Shown: in pieces, positions 31,998-41,183 of the stretch
Layout: each line of letters begins with the position of its first letter
Numbering within the stretch: position 1 is the stretch's first letter
NCBI GenBank assembly: GCA_017994615.1
Contig: JAGOKM010000003.1
Coordinates: forward strand, 1-54,628
From: Bacillota bacterium
GTDB taxonomy: Bacteria > Bacillota > DTU025 > MWDF01
Direction of reading: 5' to 3'
Length of the DNA: 54,628 bases
Notes under the pieces: model-generated
The model's database searches: none
What the model was told of the DNA's origin: nothing
Seen by the model: the letters and a program-made list of their open reading frames with translations, nothing else
Program-made: the position numbers and the translations under genes

Positions 31998-32522
31998 ATG
32001 GAACTCGTCAGGATAGGCGACAAGGTCATAGACAAGGACAAGATAGCAAGGACGGTATCAAGGGTCCTCCAGCTCAGGGCGGAAGGCCAGTCCCAGGCCG
32101 AGGCCGCTTCCAGCCTGGGTCTGGACCGCACCTTCATATCCAGGCTCGAGACCGTGGGAGAAGTAAGGAAGGGCACGAAGATCGCCCTCATCGGCTTCCC
32201 GCTTTCCAACTGCGATGAGATCGAAAGGCTCGCCGAGGATATGGGCCTTGATTACGTCTGGCTCATGGACGACAGGCAGAGGTGGTCGTATGTAAGGAAC
32301 AAGGACGGCATCACCCTGCTCAACGACCTTATGAAGATAATAGCCGACCTGAAGGACTACGACGCATTGATCATGGTCGGCTCTGACATGAGGGTCAGGG
32401 TGGCCGAAGCCCTCATGGGCAACAGGGTATACGGAATAGTGCTGGGCAAATCGCCCATAATAGGGGACAGGAGGCTCGACCCGGACAAGCTCAGGGAGCT
32501 GGTATCAAGCATAAAAGACTGA
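31998..32522 (+). CDS. HTH DNA-binding protein with C-terminal Rossmann-like domain
   Basis: A 174-residue protein. Residues about 10-52 form an Xre-like helix-turn-helix (SQAEAASSLGLDRTFISRLE); from about residue 60 a second domain begins KGTKIALIGFPLSNCDEIE and ends PDKLRELVSSIKD, looking like a small alpha/beta fold. GGAGGAA precedes ATG 31998. It is paired with the next gene (19-base gap), and its promoter carries a tandem palindromic site. I know homologues as uncharacterised regulators of anaerobes, usually in this pairing; ligand and targets are unknown. Confidence 0.65.
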   Translation: MELVRIGDKVIDKDKIARTVSRVLQLRAEGQSQAEAASSLGLDRTFISRLETVGEVRKGTKIALIGFPLSNCDEIERLAEDMGLDYVWLMDDRQRWSYVRNKDGITLLNDLMKIIADLKDYDALIMVGSDMRVRVAEALMGNRVYGIVLGKSPIIGDRRLDPDKLRELVSSIKD

Positions 32523-32541
32523 CGACGGCGGAGGTGCTCGT

Positions 32542-33450
32542 ATGAAGCATATCGTAAGCATAAGCCTGGGTTCGTCGAAGAGGGACCATAAGGGCAGCAT
32601 GGAGGTCTTCGGCGAGGAGTACGTGCTCGAAAGGCGCGGTACCGACGGCGACATAGAGAAGGCCATATCGATGATCAAGGAGCTGGACGGCAAGGTTGAC
32701 GCGTTCGGCATGGGCGGAATTGACATCTACCTGCAGGGCATGGGAAAGAAGCTCATGTTAAGGGATGCGAAGAGGATCGCAGAAGCCGCTGTGAAGACCC
32801 CGCTTCTGGACGGGACCAACATGAAATCGGGCGTCGAATACAAGGCCGTGAAGTACGCCCAGGAAGTGGCCGGCCTTCCTATAAAGGGAAGGAAGGTGTT
32901 CCTTGTTTCCACCATAGACAGGCTCGGGATGGGCGAGGCCTTCGAGGAGATGGGCTGCGAGATGGTCTACGGGGATGCGATGTTCGCGCTCGGGCTCAAC
33001 TGGAGGCTGACCAGGATAAGCCAGGTCAAGAAGATCGCAGCGGTCCTGGGGCCCATACTGGTGAAGCTGCCCTTCAGCTGGCTGTATCCGACAGGAAAGG
33101 CGCAGGAGAAGAAGCACACCGAGAAGAAATGGCAGCAGTACTACAAATGGGCTGACATCCTGGCGGGGGATTTCATCTACATCAACAAGTACCTGCCGGA
33201 GGACATAACGGACAAGATCATCATCACCAACACCGTGACCAAGGACGACGTGGAGGAACTCAGGAGGAGGGGGGCAAAGGCGCTTGTGACCACCACCCCC
33301 GAAGTCGACGGGAGGTCGTTCGGCACGAACGTCATGGAAGCGATGCTTACGGTCGCGATAGGAAAGGCCCCGTCCGAGATAGCCGAAGATGAATACATGG
33401 GCATGCTGGACAAGTTGGGCGTAAAACCGAGGGTGGTCCTGTTCAAATAG
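32542..33450 (+). CDS. Conserved protein of unknown function (often labelled quinate 5-dehydrogenase)
   Basis: A 302-residue soluble protein, homologues of which carry the database label quinate 5-dehydrogenase. I see no clear GxGxxG dinucleotide motif and no shikimate-dehydrogenase signature to justify that name. Conserved-looking blocks are HIVSISLGSSKRDH at the start, GMGGIDIYLQG, and a late TVTKDDVEELRRRGAKALVTTTPEVDGRSFGTNV. GGAGG precedes ATG 32542. It is co-transcribed with the HTH gene. Fold and reaction are unknown. Confidence 0.6.
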   Translation: MKHIVSISLGSSKRDHKGSMEVFGEEYVLERRGTDGDIEKAISMIKELDGKVDAFGMGGIDIYLQGMGKKLMLRDAKRIAEAAVKTPLLDGTNMKSGVEYKAVKYAQEVAGLPIKGRKVFLVSTIDRLGMGEAFEEMGCEMVYGDAMFALGLNWRLTRISQVKKIAAVLGPILVKLPFSWLYPTGKAQEKKHTEKKWQQYYKWADILAGDFIYINKYLPEDITDKIIITNTVTKDDVEELRRRGAKALVTTTPEVDGRSFGTNVMEAMLTVAIGKAPSEIAEDEYMGMLDKLGVKPRVVLFK

Positions 33451-33460
33451 AATTTCTCGC

Positions 33461-33489
33461 TTGACATGGAGCTTATTCATATTCATAAT
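33461..33489 (+). promoter_or_regulatory. Promoter of greA
   Basis: TTGACA (33461-33466), 17-base spacer, CATAAT (33484-33489): one of the best matches in the window. Confidence 0.75.
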
Positions 33490-33503
33490 CTTAACGTGAC
33501 TTG

Positions 33504-33556
33504 GCGGCAACTTGGGTTCATATCCAGCTTGCCGCATGTATTTTACTTCTTTTTTG
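33504..33556 (+). terminator. Terminator-like hairpin inside the greA leader
   Basis: GCGGCAA (33504-33510)/TTGCCGC (33529-33535) followed by ATGTATTTTACTTCTTTTTT. It lies between the promoter and the greA start, so it could release a short leader RNA and reduce greA expression. Confidence 0.6.
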
Positions 33557-33573
33557 GATAAGGGGAGTCGATC

Positions 33574-34050
33574 ATGGCAGAAAAAGAGGTCTTCCTAACC
33601 ATCGACGGGCTCAGGAAAATCGAAAAGGAGCTAGATTTTCTGAAAGGCGAGAAGCGCCTTATGATAGCAGAGCGGATCAAGCAGGCCAGGGAGTTCGGCG
33701 ACATTACGGAAAACTCCGAATACGACGACGCAAAAAACGAACAGGCAGAGGTGGAGCAGCGCATATCGCAGCTGGAGCAGCTGCTTCTCAAGGTCAAGAT
33801 AATAGACGAGTCGGAGCAGGACACGGACATAGTCTCCCTCGGCAGCACGGTCCTTCTTAAGGACATCGAGTACGAGGAAGTGGAGAGATATACGATAGTC
33901 GGGTCGGCCGAGGCCAATCCGAAGGAGAACAAGATTTCGAACGAATCCCCGGTCGGAAGGGCCATAGTCGGCAAGGAGGTCGGCGCTGTAGTCGAAGTCC
34001 TGGCCCCTGCAGGGTCCATAAAGTACCAGATCGTTGAGATCTGCAACTAA
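33574..34050 (+). CDS. greA: Transcription elongation factor GreA
   Basis: A 158-residue protein of normal length. The N-terminal coiled coil has the acidic tip [14 protein letters not shown] that enters the RNA polymerase channel and stimulates cleavage of backtracked RNA; the C-terminal FKBP-like domain ends with [25 protein letters not shown] precedes ATG 33574. Its promoter and a terminator-like leader hairpin are upstream, and lysS follows after 16 bases. Confidence 0.95.
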   Translation: MAEKEVFLTIDGLRKIEKELDFLKGEKRLMIAERIKQAREFGDITENSEYDDAKNEQAEVEQRISQLEQLLLKVKIIDESEQDTDIVSLGSTVLLKDIEYEEVERYTIVGSAEANPKENKISNESPVGRAIVGKEVGAVVEVLAPAGSIKYQIVEICN

Positions 34051-34066
34051 CTCGCGAGGTGGCATC

Positions 34067-35563
34067 ATGGAAGAGGTCAGGACGGTCGACGCTGCAATAC
34101 CTGAGGTAGCAGACGAAAGCGAAGAGATAGCTAGAAGGAAGAAAGTCGCTGAAAGCTGGCGTAACATGGGGATCCAGCCTTACGGCGGCAAGTTCGTTAG
34201 GGATACCAGGGCGAGGGACGTCCTCGAAAAGTTCGAAGAGCTCGAGAACAGGGACGTATCGATGTCGGGCAGGGTCATGGCGATAAGGAGCCACGGCAAG
34301 GCATCGTTCGCGGACCTGAGGGACCAGTCAGGGAAAGTCCAGCTCTACTTCAAGCAGGACATCCTCGGGGACGTCGCGTACGAGAGGTTCCTCATGGTGG
34401 ACCTCGGGGACATCATAGGCGTTGGCGGGAAGGTATTCAAGACCCGCAGGGGCGAGGTATCCGTCGAGGTGAAGTCCTTCACCATGCTCACCAAGTCGCT
34501 GAGGCCGCTCCCCGAGAAATGGCATGGCCTCAAGGACGTCGACGCCAGGTACCGCCAGAGATACGTGGACATGATAGCCAACCCGGAGGTAAGGGAGACC
34601 TTCCTCAAAAGGAGCGCCATAGTGGCAGGCATAAGGCTGTTCATGGCCGGCAGGGGCTTCGTAGAGGTAGAGACGCCCTCAATGAACACGATCGCAGGAG
34701 GTGCCGCGGCAAGGCCCTTCATAACTCACCACAACGCGCTGGACATGGACATGTACCTGAGGATAGCGACGGAGCTTCACCTCAAGCGCCTGCTCGTAGG
34801 AGGCATGGAGCGCGTCTACGAGATGGGCAGGATATTCAGGAACGAGGGCATATCGACCAAGCACAACCCCGAGTTCACGACGATAGAGGCATACCAGGCC
34901 TACGCTGACTACGAGGACATGATGGAATTGACCGAAAGCCTCGTGGCGGACGCCGCCATGAACGCCAACGGGTCCACGAAAGTCACGTACCAGGGCCAGG
35001 AGATAGACCTGACTCCGCCGTGGCCCAGAAGGACGATGGCATCCCTTGTGAAGGAATTGCTGAAAGAGGACATAGCGGCTATGAGCAACGCCGAGGCTAG
35101 GGCGGCCTGCGCGAGGCTGGGCCTCGATGTGCCGAAGGACGCCAGCATGGGCCAGTGCCTGAACGAGGCGTACGACGAACTGGTGGAGCCCAAGCTGATA
35201 CAGCCCACCATAGTGATGGATTACCCGATAGAGGTATCGCCTCTCGCCAAAAGGCGCGAGGACGACCCGAGGTTCACGTACAGGTTCGAGGCGGTATGCG
35301 TGGGCCGCGAGCTGGCAAACGCATTCTCGGAGCTCAACGACCCTATAGACCAGAGGGGGAGGTTCGAGGCGCAGGCAGGCCAGAGGCAGAAGGGCGATGA
35401 AGAGGCCCACATGATGGACGAGGACTTCGTAACTGCGTTGGAATACGGCATGCCGCCGGCAGGAGGCCTGGGCATCGGCATCGACAGGCTCGTAATGCTG
35501 CTTACGGACTCGGCGTCCATAAGGGACGTGATCATCTTCCCGACGATGAAGCCCAAAGCCTGA
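34067..35563 (+). CDS. lysS: Lysyl-tRNA synthetase (class II)
   Basis: A 498-residue enzyme with an N-terminal OB-fold anticodon-binding domain ([21 protein letters not shown]) and the class-II core: motif 1 around [18 protein letters not shown], motif 2 [14 protein letters not shown], motif 3 [13 protein letters not shown]. It charges tRNA-Lys. ATG 34067 follows GAGGTGG. It is co-transcribed with greA, an arrangement seen widely in Firmicutes. Confidence 0.96.
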   Translation: MEEVRTVDAAIPEVADESEEIARRKKVAESWRNMGIQPYGGKFVRDTRARDVLEKFEELENRDVSMSGRVMAIRSHGKASFADLRDQSGKVQLYFKQDILGDVAYERFLMVDLGDIIGVGGKVFKTRRGEVSVEVKSFTMLTKSLRPLPEKWHGLKDVDARYRQRYVDMIANPEVRETFLKRSAIVAGIRLFMAGRGFVEVETPSMNTIAGGAAARPFITHHNALDMDMYLRIATELHLKRLLVGGMERVYEMGRIFRNEGISTKHNPEFTTIEAYQAYADYEDMMELTESLVADAAMNANGSTKVTYQGQEIDLTPPWPRRTMASLVKELLKEDIAAMSNAEARAACARLGLDVPKDASMGQCLNEAYDELVEPKLIQPTIVMDYPIEVSPLAKRREDDPRFTYRFEAVCVGRELANAFSELNDPIDQRGRFEAQAGQRQKGDEEAHMMDEDFVTALEYGMPPAGGLGIGIDRLVMLLTDSASIRDVIIFPTMKPKA

Positions 35564-35592
35564 TTGCGCAAGGGCGGACGGCGTGATATATT
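35564..35592 (+). promoter_or_regulatory. Promoter of tRNA-Ala
   Basis: TTGCGC (35564-35569), 17-base spacer, TATATT (35587-35592), ending 25 bases before the tRNA. Confidence 0.5.
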
Positions 35593-35617
35593 AACAAATG
35601 TGTCATTTGGTATGCTT

Positions 35618-35693
35618 GGGCCCGTAGCTCAGCTGGGAGAGCGCTAGAATCGCACTCTAGAGGTCGCGCGTTCGATCCGCGTCGGGTCCACCA
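35618..35693 (+). tRNA. tRNA-Ala (CGC anticodon)
   Basis: A 76-base cloverleaf. The acceptor stem GGGCCCG/CGGGTCC contains the G3:U70 pair that identifies alanine tRNA; the anticodon stem CTAGA/TCTAG encloses loop ATCGCAC, anticodon CGC, reading GCG. The T-arm is GCGCG-TTCGATC-CGCGT and CCA is encoded. Confidence 0.93.
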
Positions 35694-35696
35694 GTT

Positions 35697-35731
35697 ACCG
35701 GGGCCGGTATTGCCGGCCCCGGTCTTTCTTT
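35697..35731 (+). terminator. Intrinsic terminator of tRNA-Ala
   Basis: Perfect 11-base stem ACCGGGGCCGG (35697-35707)/CCGGCCCCGGT (35713-35723) followed by CTTTCTTT. Confidence 0.88.
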
Positions 35732-35801
35732 GAACCGAATTGTCATGGCTTTACGTTGAAGACTATGGACGTGATGTGCCTCGTTCCGTACATAGTTTCA
35801 A

Positions 35802-35830
35802 TTGAAGGAATGCGTGTTTTTCGTTAGAAT
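35802..35830 (+). promoter_or_regulatory. Promoter of the small ferredoxin
   Basis: TTGAAG (35802-35807), 17-base spacer, TAGAAT (35825-35830). Confidence 0.6.
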
Positions 35831-35863
35831 CAATCTGAACTACGACCAAGGAGGTAGACTTAA

Positions 35864-36031
35864 ATGCCCCATTTCATCGCGAACGAGTGCATAGGCTGCG
35901 GAAGCTGCATGGCAGAGTGCCCCACCGCTGCGATCACCGAGGGGACTCCCTATGTGATCGACCCGGACAAGTGCATAGACTGCGGAGCATGCGCTGCGGT
36001 CTGTCCCGTCTCTTGCATAAGCCAGAAGTAG
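35864..36031 (+). CDS. 2[4Fe-4S] ferredoxin, 55 residues
   Basis: A short protein starting MPHFIANECIGCGSCMAECP and continuing with DKCIDCGACAAVCPVSC: two C-x2-C-x2-C-x3-C-P sets, each for one [4Fe-4S] cluster. This is a clostridial-type low-potential electron carrier and the likely partner of the 2-oxoacid:ferredoxin oxidoreductase encoded nearby. AAGGAGGT lies 8 bases before ATG 35864. It has its own promoter and is followed by a hairpin, so it is probably highly expressed alone. Confidence 0.95.
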   Translation: MPHFIANECIGCGSCMAECPTAAITEGTPYVIDPDKCIDCGACAAVCPVSCISQK

Positions 36032-36055
36032 GCACCAAGCTGGCTTGAATCCGAA

Positions 36056-36110
36056 ACTCCCCGGAAAACCGGGGAGTATAGGTACGCACCGGCCCGGGAA
36101 CGGGCTTATC
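36056..36110 (+). terminator. Two tandem hairpins after the ferredoxin gene
   Basis: ACTCCCCGG (36056-36064)/CCGGGGAGT (36069-36077) with an AAAA loop, then GCCCG (36092-36096)/CGGGC (36101-36105). Neither has a strong T-tract, so termination may be partial and the RNA 3' end stabilised. Confidence 0.55.
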
Positions 36111-36132
36111 AATAGACGACAAGGATGTGATC

Positions 36133-37026
36133 ATGATGGCTGATTCGATACACGGGACATGGAAAGTGAAGGTCAGCTTCATACAGATGCTCAAAGGCGG
36201 CGTCATCATGGACGTCGTAAATGCCGAACAGGCGAAGATCGCCGAGGACGCCGGGGCGGTGGCGGTAATGGCGCTTGAGCGCGTGCCGGCCGACATCAGG
36301 GCGACCGGAGGGGTAGCCAGGATGTCCGACCCGAAGATGATAGTAGAGATAAAGGAGGCAGTATCCATACCCGTGATGGCCAAAGTGAGGATCGGGCACT
36401 TCGTGGAGGCCCAGATACTCGAGGCAATCGGAGTGGACTGCATAGACGAGAGCGAAGTGCTCACGCCGGCAGATGACAGGTACCATGTGAACAAGCACGA
36501 CTTCAAGATACCCTTCGTCTGCGGGTGCAGGAACCTTGGCGAGGCCCTCCGCAGGATCGGCGAAGGCGCGGCCATGATGAGGACCAAGGGAGAGGCGGGC
36601 ACCGGCGACATCATCGAGGCCGTAAAGCACATGCGCCAGGTCAACGAGGACATGGCGAGGCTGAAGTCCTTGCCCAGGGAGACGCTTATGACGGCCGCCA
36701 AGGAGATGGGGGCGCCTTATGATTTGGTCCTGCAGGTGGCGGAGACAGGTAAGCTGCCTGTCATCAACTTTGCGGCAGGCGGGGTCGCAACACCTGCAGA
36801 CGCTGCCCTTATGATGCAATTGGGGGCGGACGGGGTATTCGTCGGCTCAGGGATATTCAAGTCCAACAACCCTGCTGCGAGGGCGAAGGCGATAGTGGAA
36901 GCCGTGGCGCATTACAACGAGCCTTCCATACTGGCTGAGGTCTCCAAAGGGCTGGGCGAAGCCATGAAGGGCGTAAGCGTGACCGGCTTGAAGGAAGAGG
37001 AGAAGATGCAGGGCAGGGGCTGGTAA
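36133..37026 (+). CDS. pdxS: Pyridoxal 5'-phosphate synthase, PdxS subunit
   Basis: A 297-residue TIM-barrel synthase that makes PLP from ribose-5-phosphate, glyceraldehyde-3-phosphate and ammonia. Signature blocks: [24 protein letters not shown], and the second catalytic Lys in [14 protein letters not shown] 36133 has AAGGA 7 bases upstream; adjacent ATG 36136 or GTG 36127 are alternatives. pdxT follows after 28 bases. The pathway supplies PLP for the many PLP enzymes here (glyA, the lyase, the aminotransferase, cysK). Confidence 0.96.
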   Translation: MMADSIHGTWKVKVSFIQMLKGGVIMDVVNAEQAKIAEDAGAVAVMALERVPADIRATGGVARMSDPKMIVEIKEAVSIPVMAKVRIGHFVEAQILEAIGVDCIDESEVLTPADDRYHVNKHDFKIPFVCGCRNLGEALRRIGEGAAMMRTKGEAGTGDIIEAVKHMRQVNEDMARLKSLPRETLMTAAKEMGAPYDLVLQVAETGKLPVINFAAGGVATPADAALMMQLGADGVFVGSGIFKSNNPAARAKAIVEAVAHYNEPSILAEVSKGLGEAMKGVSVTGLKEEEKMQGRGW

Positions 37027-37054
37027 GCCAGCCGGCCTTTGGAGGCAAAGCTCA

Positions 37055-37672
37055 TTGAAGATAGGCGTTCTTTCATACCAGGGCGACGTATCCGAACATA
37101 TGGACGCGGTGAGGGCGACGGGCAACGAGCCTGTCGCCGTCAAATCTGTATCTTCGCTCCAGACGATTGGGGGCCTTATACTCCCGGGCGGGGAGAGCAC
37201 GTGCCAGGGGAAGCTGCTTGTGAGGTTCGGCCTTGACGAGCCCATCAGGGCGAGGATATATGAGGGCATGCCCGTTTTCGGAACCTGCACGGGGGCGATC
37301 CTCCTCGCCAAGGAAATCGAGGGCAGCAGCCAGCCCAGATTGGGCACCATGGACATCCTAATAGCGCGCAACGCATTCGGGGCACAGGTAGATAGCTTCG
37401 AGACCGATATGCATATCAAGGGCATCACAGACGACCCGAATTACGGCATCGGGCCGTTCAGGGCCTTTTTCATACGCGCACCCCTTATCAGGCACGCCGG
37501 ACCGCACGTAGACGTGATGGCGACTTACGACGGCAATATCGTGCTGGCCAGGCAAGGCAACATGCTCGCCTGCTCCTTCCATCCTGAGATGGGGGAAGAC
37601 CTGAGGGTTCACATGTACTTCGCGGGCATGGTAGAGGACTTCCTAAGCAAGAAAAAGGAGGCGGTCGGATGA
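37055..37672 (+). CDS. pdxT: Pyridoxal 5'-phosphate synthase, glutaminase subunit PdxT
   Basis: A 205-residue class-I glutamine amidotransferase that supplies ammonia to PdxS. The oxyanion motif LPGGEST, the nucleophile C78 in FGTCTGAI and the His-Glu pair in SFHPEM are in place. The start is TTG 37055, with GGAGG 9 bases upstream; no ATG fits. Its stop overlaps the glyA start by 4 bases. Confidence 0.93.
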   Translation: MKIGVLSYQGDVSEHMDAVRATGNEPVAVKSVSSLQTIGGLILPGGESTCQGKLLVRFGLDEPIRARIYEGMPVFGTCTGAILLAKEIEGSSQPRLGTMDILIARNAFGAQVDSFETDMHIKGITDDPNYGIGPFRAFFIRAPLIRHAGPHVDVMATYDGNIVLARQGNMLACSFHPEMGEDLRVHMYFAGMVEDFLSKKKEAVG

Positions 37673-38919
37673 AACTCGAGAAACTGCGCTCACAGGACCC
37701 GGAGCTCGCATCGGCCATATTGTCCGAGGTTTCGCGCCAGAGGTCGAAGATCGAGCTCATAGCATCGGAGAATTTCGTCAGCGAGGCGGTCATGGAAGCT
37801 GCAGGTTCGCCGCTTACGAACAAGTACGCTGAAGGGTATCCCGGCAGAAGGTACTACGGGGGCTGCGAATTCGTCGACGTGGCCGAGAACCTTGCGATAG
37901 AAAGGGCGAAGGCGCTTTTCGGGGCAGACCACGCGAACGTGCAGCCGCATTCCGGTGCCCAGGCCAACACCGCCGTCTATTTCGCGTCGCTTCAGCCCGG
38001 GGACAAGGTCCTGGGGATGAACCTCACCCACGGAGGACACCTCACTCACGGAATGAGCATCAACTTCTCGGGAAAGTACTTCAATTTCGTGCCATACGGC
38101 GTATCGAAGGAAGACGAGAGGATAGACTACGAAGAGCTGCAGGCTCTCGCTTTAGAGCACCAGCCCAAGATGATCGTCGCAGGCGCGAGCGCGTATCCGA
38201 GGATAATCGACTTCGCCAGGTTCAAGGCGATAGCCGACAGCTGCGGCGCGCTGCTGATGGTGGACATGGCCCACATCGCAGGCCTTGTTGCCGCGGGGCT
38301 GCATCCAAGCCCGGTCCCCTTCGCAGACTTCGTCACTACGACTACGCATAAGACGCTGAGAGGCCCGAGGGGCGGCATGATCCTATGCAAGGAGGAATGG
38401 GCGAAGAAGATCGACTCTGCAATATTCCCCGGGACCCAGGGCGGTCCGCTGATGCACGTCATCGCCGCCAAGGCAGCCGCCTTCAAGGAAGCCCTCACCC
38501 CCGAGTTCAGACAGTACCAGGGGCAGATATTGAAGAACGCGTCGGCCCTTGCGGGAGAGCTTATGAAGAGAGGCTACAAGTTGGTGTCGGGAGGGACTGA
38601 CAACCACCTGATGCTGATGAACCTGTCAGGTTCAGGAATCACAGGCAAGCAGGCCGAGAAGGCGCTCGACGCGGTAGGCATAACGGTGAATAAGAATACA
38701 GTGCCATTCGACACAGAGAAGCCCACAGTCACCAGCGGGATCAGGCTGGGCACCCCGGCGGTCACCACGAGGGGCATGAAAGAAAAGGAGATGGCAGTAA
38801 TAGCTGGCCTGATAGACAGGGTTCTGAGGAACATGGAAGACGCCGCAGAGCTGGAGCGGGTCGCAGCCGAAGTATTGCACCTTACAAAGAACTTTAATTT
38901 GTATCCAGATTACATATAA
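37669..38919 (+). CDS. glyA: Serine hydroxymethyltransferase
   Basis: A 416-residue PLP enzyme interconverting serine and glycine with tetrahydrofolate. Family motifs: [37 protein letters not shown], and the PLP lysine K228 in [13 protein letters not shown]. It starts inside the pdxT stop (ATGA), so cofactor synthesis and a major PLP user are coupled. Length is standard. Confidence 0.96.
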   Translation: MKLEKLRSQDPELASAILSEVSRQRSKIELIASENFVSEAVMEAAGSPLTNKYAEGYPGRRYYGGCEFVDVAENLAIERAKALFGADHANVQPHSGAQANTAVYFASLQPGDKVLGMNLTHGGHLTHGMSINFSGKYFNFVPYGVSKEDERIDYEELQALALEHQPKMIVAGASAYPRIIDFARFKAIADSCGALLMVDMAHIAGLVAAGLHPSPVPFADFVTTTTHKTLRGPRGGMILCKEEWAKKIDSAIFPGTQGGPLMHVIAAKAAAFKEALTPEFRQYQGQILKNASALAGELMKRGYKLVSGGTDNHLMLMNLSGSGITGKQAEKALDAVGITVNKNTVPFDTEKPTVTSGIRLGTPAVTTRGMKEKEMAVIAGLIDRVLRNMEDAAELERVAAEVLHLTKNFNLYPDYI

Positions 38920-39021
38920 TACATATAGTAGCTGAAGGCGGCAGGAACCCAAGCTTGACCGCCAAGGCCCTGTCATGGCTGATTAATCGGCCTTTTGCAT
39001 GATTTAGGTCATAGAGCAAAG

Positions 39022-39053
39022 AAGGACAGGGTAAACCCTGTCCTTGATTTTGG
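39022..39053 (+). terminator. Intrinsic terminator after glyA
   Basis: Perfect 10-base stem AAGGACAGGG (39022-39031)/CCCTGTCCTT (39036-39045) followed by GATTTTGG. A weaker AAGGCC/GGCCTTTT pair lies at 38964-38996. Confidence 0.75.
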
Positions 39054-39088
39054 AATTCTGATTCGAAATTCTGAAAGGGGGAGAATCA

Positions 39089-39667
39089 ATGGCAAAGCTT
39101 GTGGAGATACGTTGGCACAGCCGCGCGGGCCAGGGAGCCAAGACGGCAGCCCTTACGCTGGCGGAAGCCGCCATCGAATCAGGCAAGTACGCGCAGGCGT
39201 TCCCTGAGTACGGACCGGAACGAATGGGCGCGCCCATGCAGGCATTCAACAGGATCTCCGACGAGGAGATAACGGTCCACAGCAACGTGCAGGAGCCATC
39301 CATAGTAGTCATCCTGGACCAGACTCTGATAGGGGCGACCAACGTCTCGGTGACGGGTGGCGTGCCCGAGAATGGGACCTTCATCGTCAACACCCAGCTG
39401 CCGTCCGCCGAAATCAGGAAGAAGCTGGGAGTCGGCAAGGCGGCCAAGGTCTACACCATCGACGCCACACAGATTAGCATAGACACCATCGGCAGGTTCA
39501 TGCCCAACACGCCCATGATAGGCGCGCTCGTCAAGGCGACCGGCCTTCTCGACTGGGACCTGGTAATCCAGGAGACAAGGAACAAGCTTGCCAAGAAGTT
39601 CAGCAAGGATGTAATCGACAAGAACGTGCTGGCCATGGAAAGGGCCTATAAGGAGGTGCGCTCCTGA
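39089..39667 (+). CDS. porC: 2-oxoacid:ferredoxin oxidoreductase, gamma subunit
   Basis: A 192-residue subunit starting MAKLVEIRWHSRAGQGAKTAA, the gamma-domain motif (RxGQG) of pyruvate/2-oxoacid:ferredoxin oxidoreductases, with YGPERMGAPMQAFNRIS further on. The four-subunit enzyme decarboxylates a 2-oxoacid with CoA, reducing ferredoxin. A GAAAGGGGGAG stretch precedes ATG 39089. Order gamma-delta-alpha-beta is typical. Pyruvate is the most likely substrate; 2-oxoisovalerate-type acids from amino-acid fermentation are possible. Confidence 0.92.
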   Translation: MAKLVEIRWHSRAGQGAKTAALTLAEAAIESGKYAQAFPEYGPERMGAPMQAFNRISDEEITVHSNVQEPSIVVILDQTLIGATNVSVTGGVPENGTFIVNTQLPSAEIRKKLGVGKAAKVYTIDATQISIDTIGRFMPNTPMIGALVKATGLLDWDLVIQETRNKLAKKFSKDVIDKNVLAMERAYKEVRS

Positions 39668-39984
39668 TGATACCCGACAAGACGAAGGGTTGGAAAGACG
39701 TCCCGAAAGCCGGCCGCATTCTTGATGCCGGTTCGGCGAACGAATACGAGACCGGCGGCTGGAGGACATACAGGCCTGTCCATACGCCGGAGAACTGCAT
39801 ACAGTGCATGTTCTGCTGGATCTACTGCCCCGACTGTGCAATCAGGGTGCAGGACGGCAAGATGGTCGGAATCGACTACAAACACTGCAAAGGCTGCGGC
39901 GTTTGCGTGAGGGAGTGCCCCACCAAGCCCGAGAAGCGCGCTCTCGTCTTCGTCAAGGAAGACGAAGCGAAGGGGAAGGAGTGA
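39667..39984 (+). CDS. porD: 2-oxoacid:ferredoxin oxidoreductase, delta (ferredoxin) subunit
   Basis: A 105-residue subunit with two [4Fe-4S] sets: CIQCMFCWIYCPDC and CKGCGVCVRECP. They relay electrons from the TPP site to external ferredoxin. The ATG shares one base with the gamma-subunit stop (TGATG), so translation is coupled. Confidence 0.93.
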   Translation: MIPDKTKGWKDVPKAGRILDAGSANEYETGGWRTYRPVHTPENCIQCMFCWIYCPDCAIRVQDGKMVGIDYKHCKGCGVCVRECPTKPEKRALVFVKEDEAKGKE

Positions 39985-39989
39985 AAGGA

Positions 39990-41168
39990 ATGAGTAAGTT
40001 GGTAGGCATGACCGGCAACGAGGCAGTGGCCGAGGCCATGCGCCAGATCAACCCCGACGTGGTTGCGGCGTACCCCATCACTCCTCAGACCGAGATAGTC
40101 CAGATTTATTCGGGTTATGTGGCGGACGGCAAGACCGACACCGAGATGGTGACGGTCGAGTCAGAGCACTCGGCTATGAGCGCCACCATCGGCGCCGCCT
40201 CCGCAGGAGCGAGGGCAATGACCGCGACATCGGCAAACGGCCTCGCCCTCATGTGGGAGGTAGTATACATCTGCGCCTCCATGAGGCTTCCGGTTGTGAT
40301 GCCGGTCGTCAACAGGGCGCTGTCCGGCCCGATCAACATCCACAACGACCATTCGGACACCATGGGAGCAAGGGACTCCGGCTGGATACAGATTTACAGC
40401 GAGAACGCCCAGGAAGCATACGACAACACTGTGATGGCTACAAAGATAGCTGAGAACAAGAACGTCCTTCTGCCGGTGATGGTCATGATGGACGGCTTCA
40501 TTATCAGCCACGCCCTTGAGCCGATCACGATGCTCTCCGACGAAGCTGTCAGGAAGTTCGTAGGCGCTTACAAGCCTGAGAACCCGCTGCTCGATATGGA
40601 GCATCCCCTGACGGTCGGACCGCTCGACCTGTTCGACTGGTACTTCGAGCACAAGAGGCAGCAGGCCCAGGCCATGATAGACTCCAAGGCCTACATACTC
40701 AAAGTCTCCAAGGAGTACGGCAAGCTGACGGGCAGGCATTACGGGCTGTTCGAGGAATACATGCTGGATGACGCCGAGATAGCCATCATAGTGATCGGAT
40801 CGACCGCCGGTACCGCCAAGCAGGTGATAAAGGGCCTGAGGGCGAAGGGCGTCAAGGCCGGAATGCTCAAGATCCGCGTATTCAGGCCGTTCCCCGCCGC
40901 CGAGATCGTCAAGGCGATCAAGGGCATCAAGGCCGTAGGCGTGATGGACAAGGCAGACTCGTTCGACGCAGTCGGCGGACCGCTTTACAAAGATGTGCGC
41001 GCGGCTATGTACGGCAAGCGCGGTGGCAAGATAGTGAACTTCATCTACGGCCTCGGAGGCAGGGACGTCACCGAGCAGAACATCGAGGCCGTATTCGAGG
41101 ACCTCAAGAAGATAGCTGACACGGGCAAGGTGGCAAACCAGGTCACCTACCTGGGCGTCAGAGAGTAG
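39990..41168 (+). CDS. porA: 2-oxoacid:ferredoxin oxidoreductase, alpha subunit
   Basis: A 392-residue subunit beginning MSKLVGMTGNEAVAEAM and YPITPQTEIV, followed by VESEHSAMSATIGAASAGAR and NRALSGPINIHNDHSD, blocks typical of pyruvate-type alpha subunits. AAAGGA lies just before ATG 39990; longer in-frame reading overlaps the delta subunit in another frame and is not real. The substrate inference (pyruvate) rests on the NRALSGPINI-NDH-D region. Confidence 0.93.
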   Translation: MSKLVGMTGNEAVAEAMRQINPDVVAAYPITPQTEIVQIYSGYVADGKTDTEMVTVESEHSAMSATIGAASAGARAMTATSANGLALMWEVVYICASMRLPVVMPVVNRALSGPINIHNDHSDTMGARDSGWIQIYSENAQEAYDNTVMATKIAENKNVLLPVMVMMDGFIISHALEPITMLSDEAVRKFVGAYKPENPLLDMEHPLTVGPLDLFDWYFEHKRQQAQAMIDSKAYILKVSKEYGKLTGRHYGLFEEYMLDDAEIAIIVIGSTAGTAKQVIKGLRAKGVKAGMLKIRVFRPFPAAEIVKAIKGIKAVGVMDKADSFDAVGGPLYKDVRAAMYGKRGGKIVNFIYGLGGRDVTEQNIEAVFEDLKKIADTGKVANQVTYLGVRE

Positions 41169-41183
41169 GGGGGTGCAGAAAGC

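Noticed and set aside
39804-39989. Upstream extension of the por alpha subunit
   Set aside because: It runs through the delta subunit in another frame; the true start at 39990 has its own ribosome-binding site and the family N-terminus.
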